Source: an uncultured Schlesneria sp. (lineage in GTDB: Bacteria; Planctomycetota; Planctomycetia; Planctomycetales; Planctomycetaceae). Taken from it: a DNA stretch of 64,000 nucleotides. Positions within the stretch are counted from its first letter, which is position 1; the number at the start of each line of letters is the position of its first letter. The notes beneath the pieces were generated by a model. It searched no databases. It saw only the letters and a list, made by a program, of their open reading frames with translations, and had not been told where the DNA came from. The translations under genes were made by a program, and so were the position numbers. The DNA is taken from positions 1-64,000 of the forward strand of contig CAILLA010000215.1 in NCBI GenBank assembly GCA_903834925.1, read 5' to 3'. Positions 27,536-37,540 of this stretch are shown one piece after another.

Positions 27536-28152
27536 CTGGGTAATGACCGTCAAATCGATGCGCGAAATCAGTTGACAGACGGTCTGGGTTCCGATGGCAA
27601 CCAACGGGGAGCACGATTTCCGTTGGTCGAACTGCCGACGCATCGGTTCTTGTCCCGGAGGGACAGCAGCAATTAGCCGGTGGTTGAGCGCAGCGACACC
27701 ACCGGATGTGTTGACCAAACAACGTCTGGAATCCTGGAAGGATTCAAGAAAGAATTTGCAGGTGAGTAACATGTGGACGAAAGCTCAACGGACTGAACAA
27801 TGATTCTAGCATCCTTCCAGGATGCAATTTTAAAATCGCTCGTAAACCTGTGGTGTCGCTTCGCTCAACCACCGGCTAATGGCTTTATTTCTTCCAGGAC
27901 ACAAGAAAATGTAAACAAGCCGCGAATTTTTCCGTTCGAAAAGTTGTTACCCACGTTGGGTTGCAACGGTTATAACGGGACAAGTTCTCTCGGACGCATC
28001 AAGAACTACGTTCCCATTCATGGAAAGATGTCTCACAACCCGTTAGCATGCCATCCCTTTCGCCGGGTTCACTGGCGGCTGGCCGTCAGTGACGGCAACG
28101 GAGTCGTTCGCAAGGATGCGCCTTCTCAATACTTCTAATGGTGGAAACAACA
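27536..28152. other. Intergenic region with inverted repeats
   Basis: About 600 bases without a supported gene. It holds the inverted repeat pair listed separately and a GC-balanced leader to the MFS gene. Open frames in this stretch have no family features. Confidence 0.55.
27672..27880. repeat. Head-to-head pair of palindromic repeats
   Basis: The left arm 27672-27705 begins ATTAGCCGGTGGTTGAGCGC. It recurs inverted at 27847-27880 with 32 of 34 bases matching. Each arm is itself a hairpin (CCGGTGGT with ACCACCGG). Inside the pair each arm is followed by the same palindrome ATCCTGGAAGGAT (27731-27743) or its complement (27811-27823). So two copies of one composite repeat face each other. Confidence 0.8.
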
Positions 28153-29799
28153 ATGAGTGGTGGAAACAGTGAGAGTGTGGCACCCAACGCACAGCGTCTG
28201 CTGTGGGCTGGGTTTATGGCGATTCTCGCCGCAGGTGTCGGTTTTGCGATTCGCGGAGGAATTTTCGACAACTGGCAAGCTGCGTACGGCTTTTCGAGTA
28301 CGCAATTGGGTGCAATCGGTGGTGCTGGTTTTTCGGGATTCTGTTTCGGGATCATCATTGGCGGCGTGCTCTGTGACAAAATTGGTTACGGAAAATTGGT
28401 TGCGACCGCATTTGCTCTGCATGTTTTGTCGGCTGTCGTGACATTCGGCGCTTCGACTCCTGATAACGCTTATAACATGCTGTTCTGGGGGATGTTTCTG
28501 TTTGCTTTGGCCAACGGATGCCTGGAAGCGGTCGCTAACCCACTGGTGGCAACCCTCTTCCCGAATAATCGAACCCACTACCTGAACATTCTGCATGCCA
28601 GTTGGCCAGCCGGATTGATTCTCGGTGGAATCCTAGGATGGGTTCTGGACGACCGTATGAAGCTGGACTGGAAGCTTCAATTGTCGTTGTATCTGATTCC
28701 AACCGTGATCTATGGCATTATGTTCCTTGGTCAAAGCTTCCCAAAATCAGAAGCGTCGAAGAAGGGTCTGAAGCTGGGTGACATGCTCCAGGACGTTGGG
28801 ATTCTCGGTGGTCTTGTTGTTTGCTTCCTGTTGTCGATGTTCCTGGGCGACGTTCTTAAGGGCATTCCGAATTTGGGTGAAGACAACGCCAAATACATCG
28901 GGTACGCCGTTGGTGCAGGGTTATTGCTCGCAGTGGGATTTATTACAAAGTTTTCCATGGGGTCGATTCTGCTGTTCATACTGTTCATCACTCATGCACT
29001 CGTTGGAGCTGTTGAGCTGGGGACTGACGGCTGGATTCAGAACATCACAGGAAACATCCTGTCGTCAGAACAAGGTAAAATTCTGTTCGTGTTTACATCG
29101 GCATTAATGTTTGCCCTGCGGTTCTGTGCCGACTTTATTGAAAAGAAGATCGGTGTCTCGCCAGTCGGGCTTCTGCTCACTTGTGCAATCCTGGCCTGTA
29201 TTGGTCTGAACCTGACCAGCCGAATCGACGCATTTGGAGGTGCAATTCTCGCGTTGACTGTCTACGGCATTGGAAAAACGTTTTTCTGGCCAACCATGCT
29301 CGCTGTTGCTTCTGACCGGTTCCCCCGAACGGGCGCGATCGCGATCAGTATCATGGGTGGAATTGGAATGATGTCGGCAGGTTTGATCGGTTCGCCAGGT
29401 CTGGGATATTTCAAGGACCGTTATTCAGGCGAAGCACTGCAAAAGGCCGATGCTGCTCTCTACGCATCCAGCAAGGCCGAAAAGTCGAGTAAGTTCCTGA
29501 TTTTCCCGGACGCTTACGGCCTGGATGGCAAGAAGCTTGGTGCCGCACAGAAAGAACTGGACAAGATTCGTGAAGAAGGTACGACGGGCGAAGCCGCGTT
29601 GGCAAAACTGTCGCCGGATGACCGCAAGTTGATCGAATCCAGTATCAAGGGTGACCGAGATACTCTGGTCGCTGATTCTTGCATCCCAGCAACGATGGCA
29701 GCAATTTACCTCTGCCTGTTGATCTACTTCAAGGCCATCGGCGGTTACAAACCGGTGACGATTGAATCCGGCACGTCGCTGGGAACAGCCGAAAGCTGA
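28153..29799 (+). CDS. Major facilitator superfamily transporter
   Basis: About 548 residues with twelve hydrophobic segments, beginning [20 protein letters not shown]. The conserved MFS loop is seen as [14 protein letters not shown] after TM2. The sequence [17 protein letters not shown] resembles sugar/FucP-type MFS members; the substrate is unknown. Between the last two helices, roughly residues 425-500, there is a hydrophilic insertion ([39 protein letters not shown]). I chose ATG 28153 because GGTGG lies about 8 bases upstream; ATG 28138 in the same frame has none. Confidence 0.85.
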   Translation: MSGGNSESVAPNAQRLLWAGFMAILAAGVGFAIRGGIFDNWQAAYGFSSTQLGAIGGAGFSGFCFGIIIGGVLCDKIGYGKLVATAFALHVLSAVVTFGASTPDNAYNMLFWGMFLFALANGCLEAVANPLVATLFPNNRTHYLNILHASWPAGLILGGILGWVLDDRMKLDWKLQLSLYLIPTVIYGIMFLGQSFPKSEASKKGLKLGDMLQDVGILGGLVVCFLLSMFLGDVLKGIPNLGEDNAKYIGYAVGAGLLLAVGFITKFSMGSILLFILFITHALVGAVELGTDGWIQNITGNILSSEQGKILFVFTSALMFALRFCADFIEKKIGVSPVGLLLTCAILACIGLNLTSRIDAFGGAILALTVYGIGKTFFWPTMLAVASDRFPRTGAIAISIMGGIGMMSAGLIGSPGLGYFKDRYSGEALQKADAALYASSKAEKSSKFLIFPDAYGLDGKKLGAAQKELDKIREEGTTGEAALAKLSPDDRKLIESSIKGDRDTLVADSCIPATMAAIYLCLLIYFKAIGGYKPVTIESGTSLGTAES

Positions 29800-29846
29800 C
29801 TCTGAGCCTCGTTCCAAATAACGAGGTTACGAGTTGAACTTCTCTT

Positions 29847-29885
29847 CAGCCGGGAGTATCTGAGATGATACTCCCGGCTGTTTTT
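29847..29885 (+). terminator. Rho-independent terminator after MFS gene
   Basis: CAGCCGGGAGTATC pairs perfectly with GATACTCCCGGCTG (14 bp) around a short loop, followed by TTTTT. It lies 48 bases after the MFS stop and before the next gene, and is the clearest single-direction terminator in the window. Confidence 0.9.
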
Positions 29886-29949
29886 GCACTGAGTTTGACC
29901 GTGTGAACTTCATCGCAACCATTCAATCGGAATCCAACGAAAATTAGAG

Positions 29950-31128
29950 ATGATCGATCTTCTCAACTGGCTTCCGGACGAACTGCAAAAACTGTCCGAT
30001 GAAGGACTGTTTCGACGTCGTCGCGAGGTCAAGCCAATCGGGGAAGGACGAGTCTTAATTGATGGACGCGAAGCCTGGGACTTCGCGTCGAATGACTACC
30101 TCGGTCTTGCCAACGATCCGCGCGTTATCGCGGCGGCAGCGGAGGGACTTCGTTCACACGGCGTCGGCGCAAAAGCCAGTCCGCTGGTATCGGGCCGAAC
30201 TGATCTGCACGTAACTCTTGAACGCGTATTAGCCAGGTTCGAAGGGACAGAAGCCGCAATCCTGTTTCCAACTGGCATGGCGGCTAACGTCGGAACTGTG
30301 GCGGCATTAGCAGGTGCCGGCGATGCGGTTTTTTGTGATCGCTGGAACCACGCCAGCCTTGTTGACGGTTGCCGACTGTCTGGAGCCAGACTTCGAGTCT
30401 ATCGGCACGATGAACTACATGGGTTACAGCTCTCGCTTGCTCGCGAGTCAGCTCGGCGCAAGTTTCTGGTCACCGACAGTGTTTTCAGCATGGATGGCGA
30501 CCTGGCCCCGCTTCCTGAATTGTGCGAGATCGCAGAAAAGCATGAAATGACCATAATTCTTGATGAGGCTCACGGGACAGGTGTCTTTGGCGAACGAGGT
30601 CGTGGTGTTGCCGAACTTCTGAATGTGGAAGACCGGATCGGGGTTCGAATCGGCACGTTGAGCAAATCCATTGGATCGCTTGGCGGCTTCGTGACCGGTA
30701 GCCAGATCTTGATCGATTTCTTATGGAACAAAGCCCGAACGCAGATTTATTCGACTTCGCTTCCGCCAGCGCTTTGTGCAGCAGCGACGGCGTCCTTGGA
30801 GATTATCCAGTCAGAGTCGTCACGCCGTGATCGGCTTCACACCCTCTGCCGACTGTTTCGAGATCAACTTGCCAGCGTCGGTGTCGTCCCCTTCCCCGGC
30901 TCCGTCGGGCCGATTGTTCCCATTGTTCTGCAAGAGCCTCAGGCGGCCATGAAGGTTGCCGAACGATTGCTGGAACACGGATTTCTGGTCGGAGCGATCC
31001 GACCTCCGACGGTTCCGCGAGGAACATCACGACTTCGTGTCACGTTGCATAGCAACCTGCCAGAGGAAATCGTGACGAATTTGGCTGCGAAAATCGGTGA
31101 ATTGATACCTTTGTTCCGTTCCATTTGA
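29950..31128 (+). CDS. bioF: 8-amino-7-oxononanoate synthase-like (AOS family)
   Basis: 392 residues, a PLP-dependent alpha-oxoamine synthase. Family blocks are SNDYLGLANDPRVI (about residue 48), GVGAKASPLVSGRTDLH, FPTGMAANVGTVAALAGAGD, DSVFSMDGDLAPLPELCEIA and DEAHGTGVFGERGRGVAE. The PLP lysine is in RIGTLSKSIGSLGGFVTGS (about residue 240). BioF joins pimeloyl thioester and alanine for biotin synthesis. The same fold serves Kbl, serine palmitoyltransferase and CqsA, and no other bio gene is adjacent, so the exact substrate is not certain. Confidence 0.85.
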   Translation: MIDLLNWLPDELQKLSDEGLFRRRREVKPIGEGRVLIDGREAWDFASNDYLGLANDPRVIAAAAEGLRSHGVGAKASPLVSGRTDLHVTLERVLARFEGTEAAILFPTGMAANVGTVAALAGAGDAVFCDRWNHASLVDGCRLSGARLRVYRHDELHGLQLSLARESARRKFLVTDSVFSMDGDLAPLPELCEIAEKHEMTIILDEAHGTGVFGERGRGVAELLNVEDRIGVRIGTLSKSIGSLGGFVTGSQILIDFLWNKARTQIYSTSLPPALCAAATASLEIIQSESSRRDRLHTLCRLFRDQLASVGVVPFPGSVGPIVPIVLQEPQAAMKVAERLLEHGFLVGAIRPPTVPRGTSRLRVTLHSNLPEEIVTNLAAKIGELIPLFRSI

Positions 31129-31154
31129 GTCGACAAACATCGCGACCCAGGGAC

Positions 31155-31201
31155 CGAACCCCACCCCCTCCACGGGGGTGGTCAATGGGCCTTTGCCCTA
31201 G
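31155..31201 (+). repeat. GC-rich inverted repeat, left arm
   Basis: It contains CCACCCCCTCCACGGGGGTG, itself a hairpin, and ends in GGGCCTTTGCCCTAG. It recurs inverted at 32236-32284 with about 85 percent identity over 47-49 bases by eye. The arms bracket about 1 kb holding copy C and the small membrane protein gene. Confidence 0.8.
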
Positions 31202-31214
31202 ACTTCTTCGAGTT

Positions 31215-31243
31215 TGAAACTTGACTGATTGAGTCAAGTTTCA
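31215..31243. repeat. 12-bp hairpin module beside copy C
   Basis: TGAAACTTGACT and AGTCAAGTTTCA form a 12-bp stem with a five-base loop. It matches the hairpin at 107-137, including the linking sequence to the 171-bp element. Confidence 0.75.
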
Positions 31244-31253
31244 GGATTTCTTC

Positions 31254-31424
31254 CAAAGTAGCCATCATCGCGCCGCGTGATGAGCATGCGTCGGAAACGA
31301 TTCAAGCGTTGCCCTAGCGTTGGAACAAAGACTTCGTTCGAATTCCTTTTTTGAAAACATGCGGATTGGAATAAGACTGGTTCTCGAACAAGGCTCATCA
31401 CGCAGAGCGATGATGGCTACTTTG
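31254..31424 (-). repeat. 171-bp inverted-repeat element, copy C (full)
   Basis: It is inverted relative to copies A, B and D and again exactly 171 bp. The terminal repeats match with a few mismatches. The corresponding frame on the minus strand (KVAIIALRDEPC...SFPTHAHHAAR) is open through the whole element, with no insertion or deletion against copy B. Its flank on the hairpin side matches copy A. Confidence 0.85.
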
Positions 31425-31550
31425 GTCTGAGGCAAAGCCTCTATGGAGTCTGAGAATTGGCAACGGAATCGAAAATATGTTTTTCTAAGGCCCATTAACC
31501 GGCTTTGCCCGTTTAATGACCGTTGCCCGAATATTCGTTGACTTGCCCGT

Positions 31551-32012
31551 TTATTCGGAAAGTCCATTCTCAACGATGGCTTTTGGCTTTGCAATGCGCG
31601 GCTTGCTGAGCAGCAGATACGCCGAGAGCAGAGTCAGCGGGATGACGATGGACCAGTAGGGGGAAACAGCAGCGATGGAGTCGGAAGTTGTATCAGAGCA
31701 GGTTGCAACGCCCATGTGGCCGACCCGCCAAACCCACTGGCAACCCTCGTACTCGGTTTCAAATGAATACTGATTCTCATACGCAAAGAACAAGAACCAT
31801 TTAACGTATTTCACCGGAGGTTTGCCGATTTGATAACTGCAACTTACATTTCCACCCCACGAAATAAGACGAATCATGGATGATTCACTAGGGAAGCATT
31901 CCATAACATCTGAGATGCCAAAACTCCTTACCCATCCCACTGAGAACACGCACACCATCACCAGCGTCACAACGCCGATCTTTCGTCGCCATGGCTTGAA
32001 TAAGTCGCCCAT
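31551..32012 (-). CDS. Small two-helix membrane protein, unknown function
   Basis: 153 residues. An N-terminal helix (KIGVVTLVMVCVFSVGWVRS) is followed by a roughly 90-residue extracytoplasmic part with aromatic residues and cysteines (MECFPS, VSCSYQIG, GCQWVW, VATCSD). A second helix (YWSIVIPLTLLSAYLLLSKP) and a short basic tail complete it. From memory the layout resembles small planctomycetal proteins found in several copies per genome; I assign no function. It is the only gene between the inverted repeats at 31155 and 32284. Confidence 0.65.
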   Translation of the reverse strand: MGDLFKPWRRKIGVVTLVMVCVFSVGWVRSFGISDVMECFPSESSMIRLISWGGNVSCSYQIGKPPVKYVKWFLFFAYENQYSFETEYEGCQWVWRVGHMGVATCSDTTSDSIAAVSPYWSIVIPLTLLSAYLLLSKPRIAKPKAIVENGLSE

Positions 32013-32797
<785 letters not shown>

Positions 32798-32885
32798 CAA
32801 AAGATGCGAGAATCAATTTCTCGCTAACGATCCTATAAACTTCCATCCCCCCTTCCCTTATGATTCACACCCTTGGAGAAAATTT

Positions 32886-33920
32886 ATGGCAACTCGGAAG
32901 CTGGTCCTTGCTTTTACGGTCCTCTTCGCAATGGGGGCTTTGTTAGTCGCACAGTCTCAACCGGTCCCCAAAACGGGACTTGGAATGACCGAAGCGGCCA
33001 ATGGGTATCTCGCGGCAATTACGCCTGACCAAGTCAAAGTGACGTCATTCAAATACGACGACCCTGAGCGATTGAACTGGCACTTTATTCCCCGTGAAAG
33101 AAAGGGATTGCCACTCAAAGCTCTGGAAGGGGCACCGCTCCAGGCCGCTCAAAAACTGATCCGCAGCGGTCTGTCGGAAGCGGGCTACGATCAGGCGTTG
33201 AACGTCATGAGCCTTGAAGAAGTGCTGTATCTGATTGAACCAGGTGAACGAGCTTATCGACGTGATCGCCGCGATCCCGGCAAATACTACATCAGCATTT
33301 TCGGTACGCCGTCTGAAACTGGCCTGTGGGGCTGGCGAGTCGAAGGGCATCACCTGTGCCTCAATTTCAGTATTAAAGACGGCAAAGTGATTGGAAGTAC
33401 TCCCGAGTTCTTCGGAGCCAACCCTGGCACGATCGAAGCTGGTAAGGGACGAACGATCCGTGTCCTGGGACCTGAAGAGGATATCGCTCGTCAGATTCTG
33501 AAACTTTGTAATCCGGAACAACAAAAATTGTGCTGGATCAGTAAGGAAGCACCCGGAGAAGTTCCGTTAGGTCCTGTTGCTGCACAACCTAATCCACAAG
33601 CTGTTGTTGGTGAAGCGGTCGGTCTTCCTGTCAGCAAGATGTCTGATGACCAGAAGAAATTGTTGCAGGAACTTTTGGGTGAATACCTGAAGAACCTTCC
33701 TGCCGATGTCGAAGCCGAGCGTCGCAATGCCTTGAATTCGGCAGGCTTGGACAAGATCACATTTGCCTGGTACGGCGAGCCCGATTTGCATCAGGCGCAC
33801 CACTACCGAGTTCAGGGGCCAACCTTCGTCATCGAATACAACAACACTCAGAACAACGCCAATCACGTCCATTCGATGTGGCGAAACCTCGCCGGGGATT
33901 TTGCGCTCCCAGCGAAATAA
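32886..33920 (+). CDS. DUF3500 secreted protein
   Basis: 344 residues. A clear signal peptide (RKLVLAFTVLFAMGALLVAQ) is followed by the DUF3500 pattern: ERLNWHFIPRERKGLPLKAL near residue 58, AQKLIRSGLSEAGYDQALNV, YYISIFGTPSETGLWGWRVE with GHHLCLNFSIKDG (about 155), and HHYRVQGPTFVIEYNNTQNN near the C-terminus with NHVHSMWRN. The many conserved His and Asp residues suggest a metal or small-ligand site, but no activity is known. GGAGAAAATTT precedes the ATG. Confidence 0.88.
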   Translation: MATRKLVLAFTVLFAMGALLVAQSQPVPKTGLGMTEAANGYLAAITPDQVKVTSFKYDDPERLNWHFIPRERKGLPLKALEGAPLQAAQKLIRSGLSEAGYDQALNVMSLEEVLYLIEPGERAYRRDRRDPGKYYISIFGTPSETGLWGWRVEGHHLCLNFSIKDGKVIGSTPEFFGANPGTIEAGKGRTIRVLGPEEDIARQILKLCNPEQQKLCWISKEAPGEVPLGPVAAQPNPQAVVGEAVGLPVSKMSDDQKKLLQELLGEYLKNLPADVEAERRNALNSAGLDKITFAWYGEPDLHQAHHYRVQGPTFVIEYNNTQNNANHVHSMWRNLAGDFALPAK

Positions 33921-33976
33921 CCGTCAGTGATTGAAGGGGGGACCAGTTTTCGTTTTTACGGCGAAAATAAAGCCAA

Positions 33977-34016
33977 GTGCCACTGCTTGACCGTCTTCGG
34001 TCAAGCAGTGCTCTTC
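33977..34016. repeat. GTGCCACT hairpin repeat, half copy between convergent genes
   Basis: It begins GTGCCACTGCTTGACCGTCT and contains only the first hairpin of the family: ACTGCTTGACCG and CGGTCAAGCAGT form a 12-bp stem around TCTT. It ends at the stop codon of the DJ-1/PfpI gene and lies 57 bases after the DUF3500 stop. It could act as a terminator in both directions. Confidence 0.75.
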
Positions 34017-34600
34017 TAACCAATCTCGAACTTCGCTCCTAGCACTTTGGTAAATTCTCTGAGCCAGGCAGGATGAGCCGGCCATGCGGGGGCTGTGACA
34101 AAGTTTCCGTCAACGTAGGCCTGATCAACGGGGACTGCCACATATTGCCCCCCTGCTGCCGTGATTTCCGGACCGCATGCGGGATAGGCGGTACAGCGTC
34201 GACCTTTGATGACTCCGGCAGCGGTCAGCAGTTGAGCACCGTGACAGATCGCAGCGATCGGCTTCTGATCTTTGGCGAACGTACGGATCAGATTCAAAAC
34301 GTCTTCGTTCAAACGCAGATACTCGGGTGCCCGACCACCTGGGATCACCAAACCGGCGTAATCACTGGCTTTGATTTCGGCAAAGGTTTCATTCAGCGTG
34401 AAATTGTGGCCCGGTTTTTCGCTGTAGGTCTGATCCCCTTCGAAATCGTGGATCGCAGTCCGAACTTTATCTCCGGCTTTTTTGCCGGGACAGACTGCGT
34501 CAACGTGATAGCCGACAAACGACAACGCCTGAAATGGAACCATGATTTCGTAGTCTTCGACGAAGTCTCCTGCGAGGAGCAATAATTTCTTGGTTGGCAT
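34016..34600 (-). CDS. DJ-1/PfpI family protein
   Basis: 194 residues. The nucleophile elbow is [20 protein letters not shown] (Cys at about residue 118), with the acidic helper in the [20 protein letters not shown] block (about 78-97). It begins [20 protein letters not shown]. The family includes PfpI proteases, glyoxalases, deglycases and chaperones; the substrate is not certain. It is a single gene, and its 3' end abuts a palindromic repeat. Confidence 0.92.
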   Translation of the reverse strand: MPTKKLLLLAGDFVEDYEIMVPFQALSFVGYHVDAVCPGKKAGDKVRTAIHDFEGDQTYSEKPGHNFTLNETFAEIKASDYAGLVIPGGRAPEYLRLNEDVLNLIRTFAKDQKPIAAICHGAQLLTAAGVIKGRRCTAYPACGPEITAAGGQYVAVPVDQAYVDGNFVTAPAWPAHPAWLREFTKVLGAKFEIG

Positions 34601-34688
34601 TCGATTAAACCCTTTGCTTTCGAAATATGTTCTAACGTCGACGGAAAGACTACCCTACTCCGTTAACGTTATTCCGTGAAATTATTTT

Positions 34689-34785
34689 GTGCCACTGAAT
34701 CGGAGTCTTCTCCGACGCAGTGTCTTTGGCCTTTTGGTCAAAACATAAGAGCACTGCTTGACCGAAGACGGTCAAACAGTGGCAC
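34689..34785 (-). repeat. GTGCCACT two-hairpin repeat, full copy
   Basis: The ends are GTGCCACTG and CAGTGGCAC. Read on the minus strand, the first hairpin is ACTGTTTGACCG with CGGTCAAGCAGT and the second is AGACACTGCGTCGG with CCGATTCAGTGG. Length 97 bp. It lies between the start of the PfpI gene and the end of the DUF58 gene. Confidence 0.8.
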
Positions 34786-34803
34786 AAGATTAATAGCCCA
34801 CGG

Positions 34804-35718
34804 TTACCTCTGTCTTTTGCGGCGAACTCGCATTGAGAGAAATTCTCCCAACGCCTTCTGGTAGGGTTGCTCGGTCGTCAGTGACAGAAAGTCGATTCCT
34901 GCCGAACCGCATTGTTTGATCAGGCCCTCGCGGAACGCTTGGAATCGTGACAGATACAGTTTTCGCAATCGGTGTGGATCGGCGAGGATCTCCTGGCCCG
35001 CTTTTTCGAGGTTTCGGAATTGAGTTGGCTGGGTATATGGAAACTCTTCCTCTTCCGGGGCTGTGATTTGAAACAGAATCACTTCATGACGTGCCATCCG
35101 AAGTTGCTTCAAAGCCGCAGCAAATGATTCGAGATTATCAAAACCGTCGGTGAACAGAAACACGAGACAACGACGCTTCAATGACGGCAAAATCTGAGCG
35201 ACGATGTTGCCAAGGCTTCCTTCCTGGCCAGGACGACGAGCTTGCAGCAACCTGACGATCTGGCCGAAGGTCTCGCGGTTCGTTGAGGGTTCCCAGCGAT
35301 CTTTCACTTTCGTGTCGAATGTGATCAAGCCGCATCCGTCACGCTGGCTGAGCAATAGATAGGCAAGTGCTGCCGCTAATTGCCGAGCGTAGTCGAACTT
35401 GCTGATGGTCTTACCGCGAAACGCCATGCTGCCCGAACAGTCGACCAGCAGGTAGGCGCGAAGATTCGTTTCTTCTTCGTATTCCTTGACGTAGTAATGG
35501 CCAGTCTTTCCAAAGGCTCGCCAGTCAATATGCCGGATTTCGTCACCGGGGTAATACTGCCGGTGCTCAACGAATTCGACACTGGACCCTTTGAACGGGC
35601 TTTTGTGTTGCCCGATCATGTAACCTTCGACAATCATCTTGGCGACGACTTCCAGCCCGCCGAAGCGGGCGAGTGCCGTCGGATCGTCAAGCGATGCCAG
35701 GGTTTTTGAGCCGAACAT
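34804..35718 (-). CDS. DUF58 domain protein
   Basis: 304 residues. It contains the DUF58 core FVEHRQYYPGDEIRHIDWRA (about residue 50) and a von Willebrand A-like fold with a partial metal site (LVDCSGSMAFRG; D-x-S-x-S-like, about residue 92), plus RRCLVFLFTDGFDN (about 183). DUF58 proteins are usually encoded with a MoxR AAA ATPase, which is not adjacent here. There is no membrane segment. Confidence 0.92.
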   Translation of the reverse strand: MFGSKTLASLDDPTALARFGGLEVVAKMIVEGYMIGQHKSPFKGSSVEFVEHRQYYPGDEIRHIDWRAFGKTGHYYVKEYEEETNLRAYLLVDCSGSMAFRGKTISKFDYARQLAAALAYLLLSQRDGCGLITFDTKVKDRWEPSTNRETFGQIVRLLQARRPGQEGSLGNIVAQILPSLKRRCLVFLFTDGFDNLESFAAALKQLRMARHEVILFQITAPEEEEFPYTQPTQFRNLEKAGQEILADPHRLRKLYLSRFQAFREGLIKQCGSAGIDFLSLTTEQPYQKALGEFLSMRVRRKRQR

Positions 35719-35746
35719 GAAATGACGCGTTACAAAAGGAGATCAC

Positions 35747-37222
35747 TCAAAGGAATTGAACTCGTTGGTCTGGTTGCACTCGCCAGTATTCCAGAATCGC
35801 ATCGACGAAGGGAATTCGCGATTTTGTGGGATTCATTATTCCAGCAGCTTTCTTTTCCGCCGGTTTTTTCTCCGGGTCAACAGGTCGTTGGACCGGCTGT
35901 TCGACAATCGGCTTTCCTTCGGCCAATTGCTTTTTAATTCCTTCGAGGGCCAGGTTCAGTTGTTTATCTACGAAGGTTGTGATTGGAACAGTCCCCTCTT
36001 TGCGGATGACTTCGCGGTCACGACGCGAAACTTGCAGGTCATGCAATTCCTGGTCCGACATTTTCTGCTCGTAGCCCGGATCGGGCATAACGCCCCATTC
36101 GTCTTTTTCCGTCGATTTAGGGAACCGGTGAATGTTCTTTCCGCTGGGCCGATGATAACTGGCCGTCGTCAGCTTCAGAGCACTCTTGCCCCCTTCAAGT
36201 TCGACAACGTTCTGTACGCTCCCTTTACCCCAAGTCCTTTCACCCACAATAATCGCTCGCTTATAGTCCTGCAGGCAGGCGCTGACGATTTCGGCGGCTG
36301 ACGCACTGTATTTATTGACGAGAATGGCCATCGGGAAACCGCTGAATGTTCCCGATTTCTTGGCCTCAATGAAATGTTCTTCCGTGTTGCGTCCCTTGGT
36401 GCTGACGATGACACCATTCGAAATAAAGAAATCGGCAATCGCGGTTGCAGCGGTCAAAAGGCCACCGGGATTCGTCCGCAGATCCAGCACCAGCGCCCGC
36501 ATCCCTTCTTTCTGGAGCTTGATTAAGGCGTCGTGGAGTTCCTCGGCACTGTTGCGTCCGAAGCTGGTGAGCTGGATGTACCCGATTTTTTCTTTTTCAT
36601 CGAGCATGAATGACCATTCTCCTTTGGCGTCGTAATGATCACCGAGAACGGTTGGAGTCTTGATCACATCACGAGTCACTTCGATCGTTTCAGGCGTATC
36701 TGATCCTTCGTGCTGCAACTTAATCTTGACCACGACCCCTGGCTTTCCTCGCATAAGCGAGATCGCAGAATCCATTTCACGACCTTCCTGGAATTCGGCC
36801 GTCGGTTTGTCATTGATTTCCAAAATGCGATCACCAGCAAGTACCCCGGCTTTAAAAGCCGGAGTCCCCGGTAGAGGGGACATCACCATCAACTGGCGAG
36901 TCCGTGGGTCGATGGTGACCTGGATACCAATACCACCGAATTCCTGTTCGACATGCTCGGTAAAGCTTCGCAGTTCCTGCTTGTCGATGTAGGACGAATA
37001 GGGGTCGAGCTTCAGTATCATGCCACGCATGGCGGCTTCGATTAACTCGCGTTTGTCGACCTGAGTGACGTAATTGCGATCGATCTGCTCGAAGGTATCT
37101 ACGAAGACTTTCATCAATTCGTAGTAGTCATCTTCCGTTGCTGCACGGGCCGAATTCACAAACAACCCACTGCCGACCACGATCAGCAGAACCGCCAACC
37201 CAAATCGCCGCCACTGCATCAT
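35747..37222 (-). CDS. S41 family C-terminal processing protease
   Basis: About 491 residues from the chosen start. A signal peptide (MMQWRRFGLAVLLIVVGSGL, ending near NSARAA) is followed by an N-terminal helical part (KVFVDTFEQIDRNYVTQVDK), a PDZ domain (GIGIQVTIDPRTRQLMVMSP, AGDRILEINDKPTAEF) and the S41 core. The catalytic serine is in VNKYSASAAEIVSACLQDY and the lysine in VGERTWGKGSVQNVVELEGG. It resembles CtpA/Prc and probably trims or degrades envelope proteins. I chose the ATG at 37222 because GAAGGA lies about 8 bases upstream; the frame continues to 37273. Confidence 0.93.
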   Translation of the reverse strand: MMQWRRFGLAVLLIVVGSGLFVNSARAATEDDYYELMKVFVDTFEQIDRNYVTQVDKRELIEAAMRGMILKLDPYSSYIDKQELRSFTEHVEQEFGGIGIQVTIDPRTRQLMVMSPLPGTPAFKAGVLAGDRILEINDKPTAEFQEGREMDSAISLMRGKPGVVVKIKLQHEGSDTPETIEVTRDVIKTPTVLGDHYDAKGEWSFMLDEKEKIGYIQLTSFGRNSAEELHDALIKLQKEGMRALVLDLRTNPGGLLTAATAIADFFISNGVIVSTKGRNTEEHFIEAKKSGTFSGFPMAILVNKYSASAAEIVSACLQDYKRAIIVGERTWGKGSVQNVVELEGGKSALKLTTASYHRPSGKNIHRFPKSTEKDEWGVMPDPGYEQKMSDQELHDLQVSRRDREVIRKEGTVPITTFVDKQLNLALEGIKKQLAEGKPIVEQPVQRPVDPEKKPAEKKAAGIMNPTKSRIPFVDAILEYWRVQPDQRVQFL

Positions 37223-37409
37223 CTCGTTTCCTTCGCTCAAATTCGATCTGTCGTTCCCTCGATTTGCTCGCATCCAGCATCGCTGGATTGTGAATCTTCA
37301 ATGAACGAAGAATACGTCGTTCACCTCGTAGCGGCAAGACTCGCTTCAAGGATGTCTGTTTTTGCGGTGGAGGCTTCCAGCCTCGGAGCATGTTTTTTAT
37401 ATGGTTCTT

Positions 37410-37504
37410 GTGCCACTGTTTGACCGTCTTCGGTCAAGCAGTGCTCTTCGATCATTAAAAAAGGCGAAGACACTGCTTCTCCGAAGACTCCTAAGGAGTG
37501 GCAC
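37410..37504 (+). repeat. GTGCCACT two-hairpin repeat, full copy
   Basis: 95 bp from GTGCCACT to AGTGGCAC. Hairpin one is ACTGTTTGACCG with CGGTCAAGCAGT. The second half (GAAGACACTGCTTCTCCGAA with GACTCCTAAGGAGTGGCAC) has a short hairpin CACTCCT with AGGAGTG-like pairing. It lies between the S41 protease start and the ceramidase-like gene end. Confidence 0.8.
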
Positions 37505-37540
37505 AGGGCGATCTCAAAAGGTCCCAGATCTGTTAGCAAA

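Larger units (their letters stand above)
31129..31550. other. Repeat-rich intergenic region
   Basis: It contains the left arm of the inverted repeat (31155-31201), a hairpin module (31215-31243) and 171-bp copy C (31254-31424). The last 70 bases carry three spaced TTGCCCG motifs (about 31506-31551) just beyond the small membrane protein stop. No gene is supported. Confidence 0.6.

Noticed and set aside
31265-31594. 109-codon minus-strand frame overlapping copy C
   Set aside because: It is the reading frame of copy C with an upstream extension into the small membrane protein gene; no independent support.
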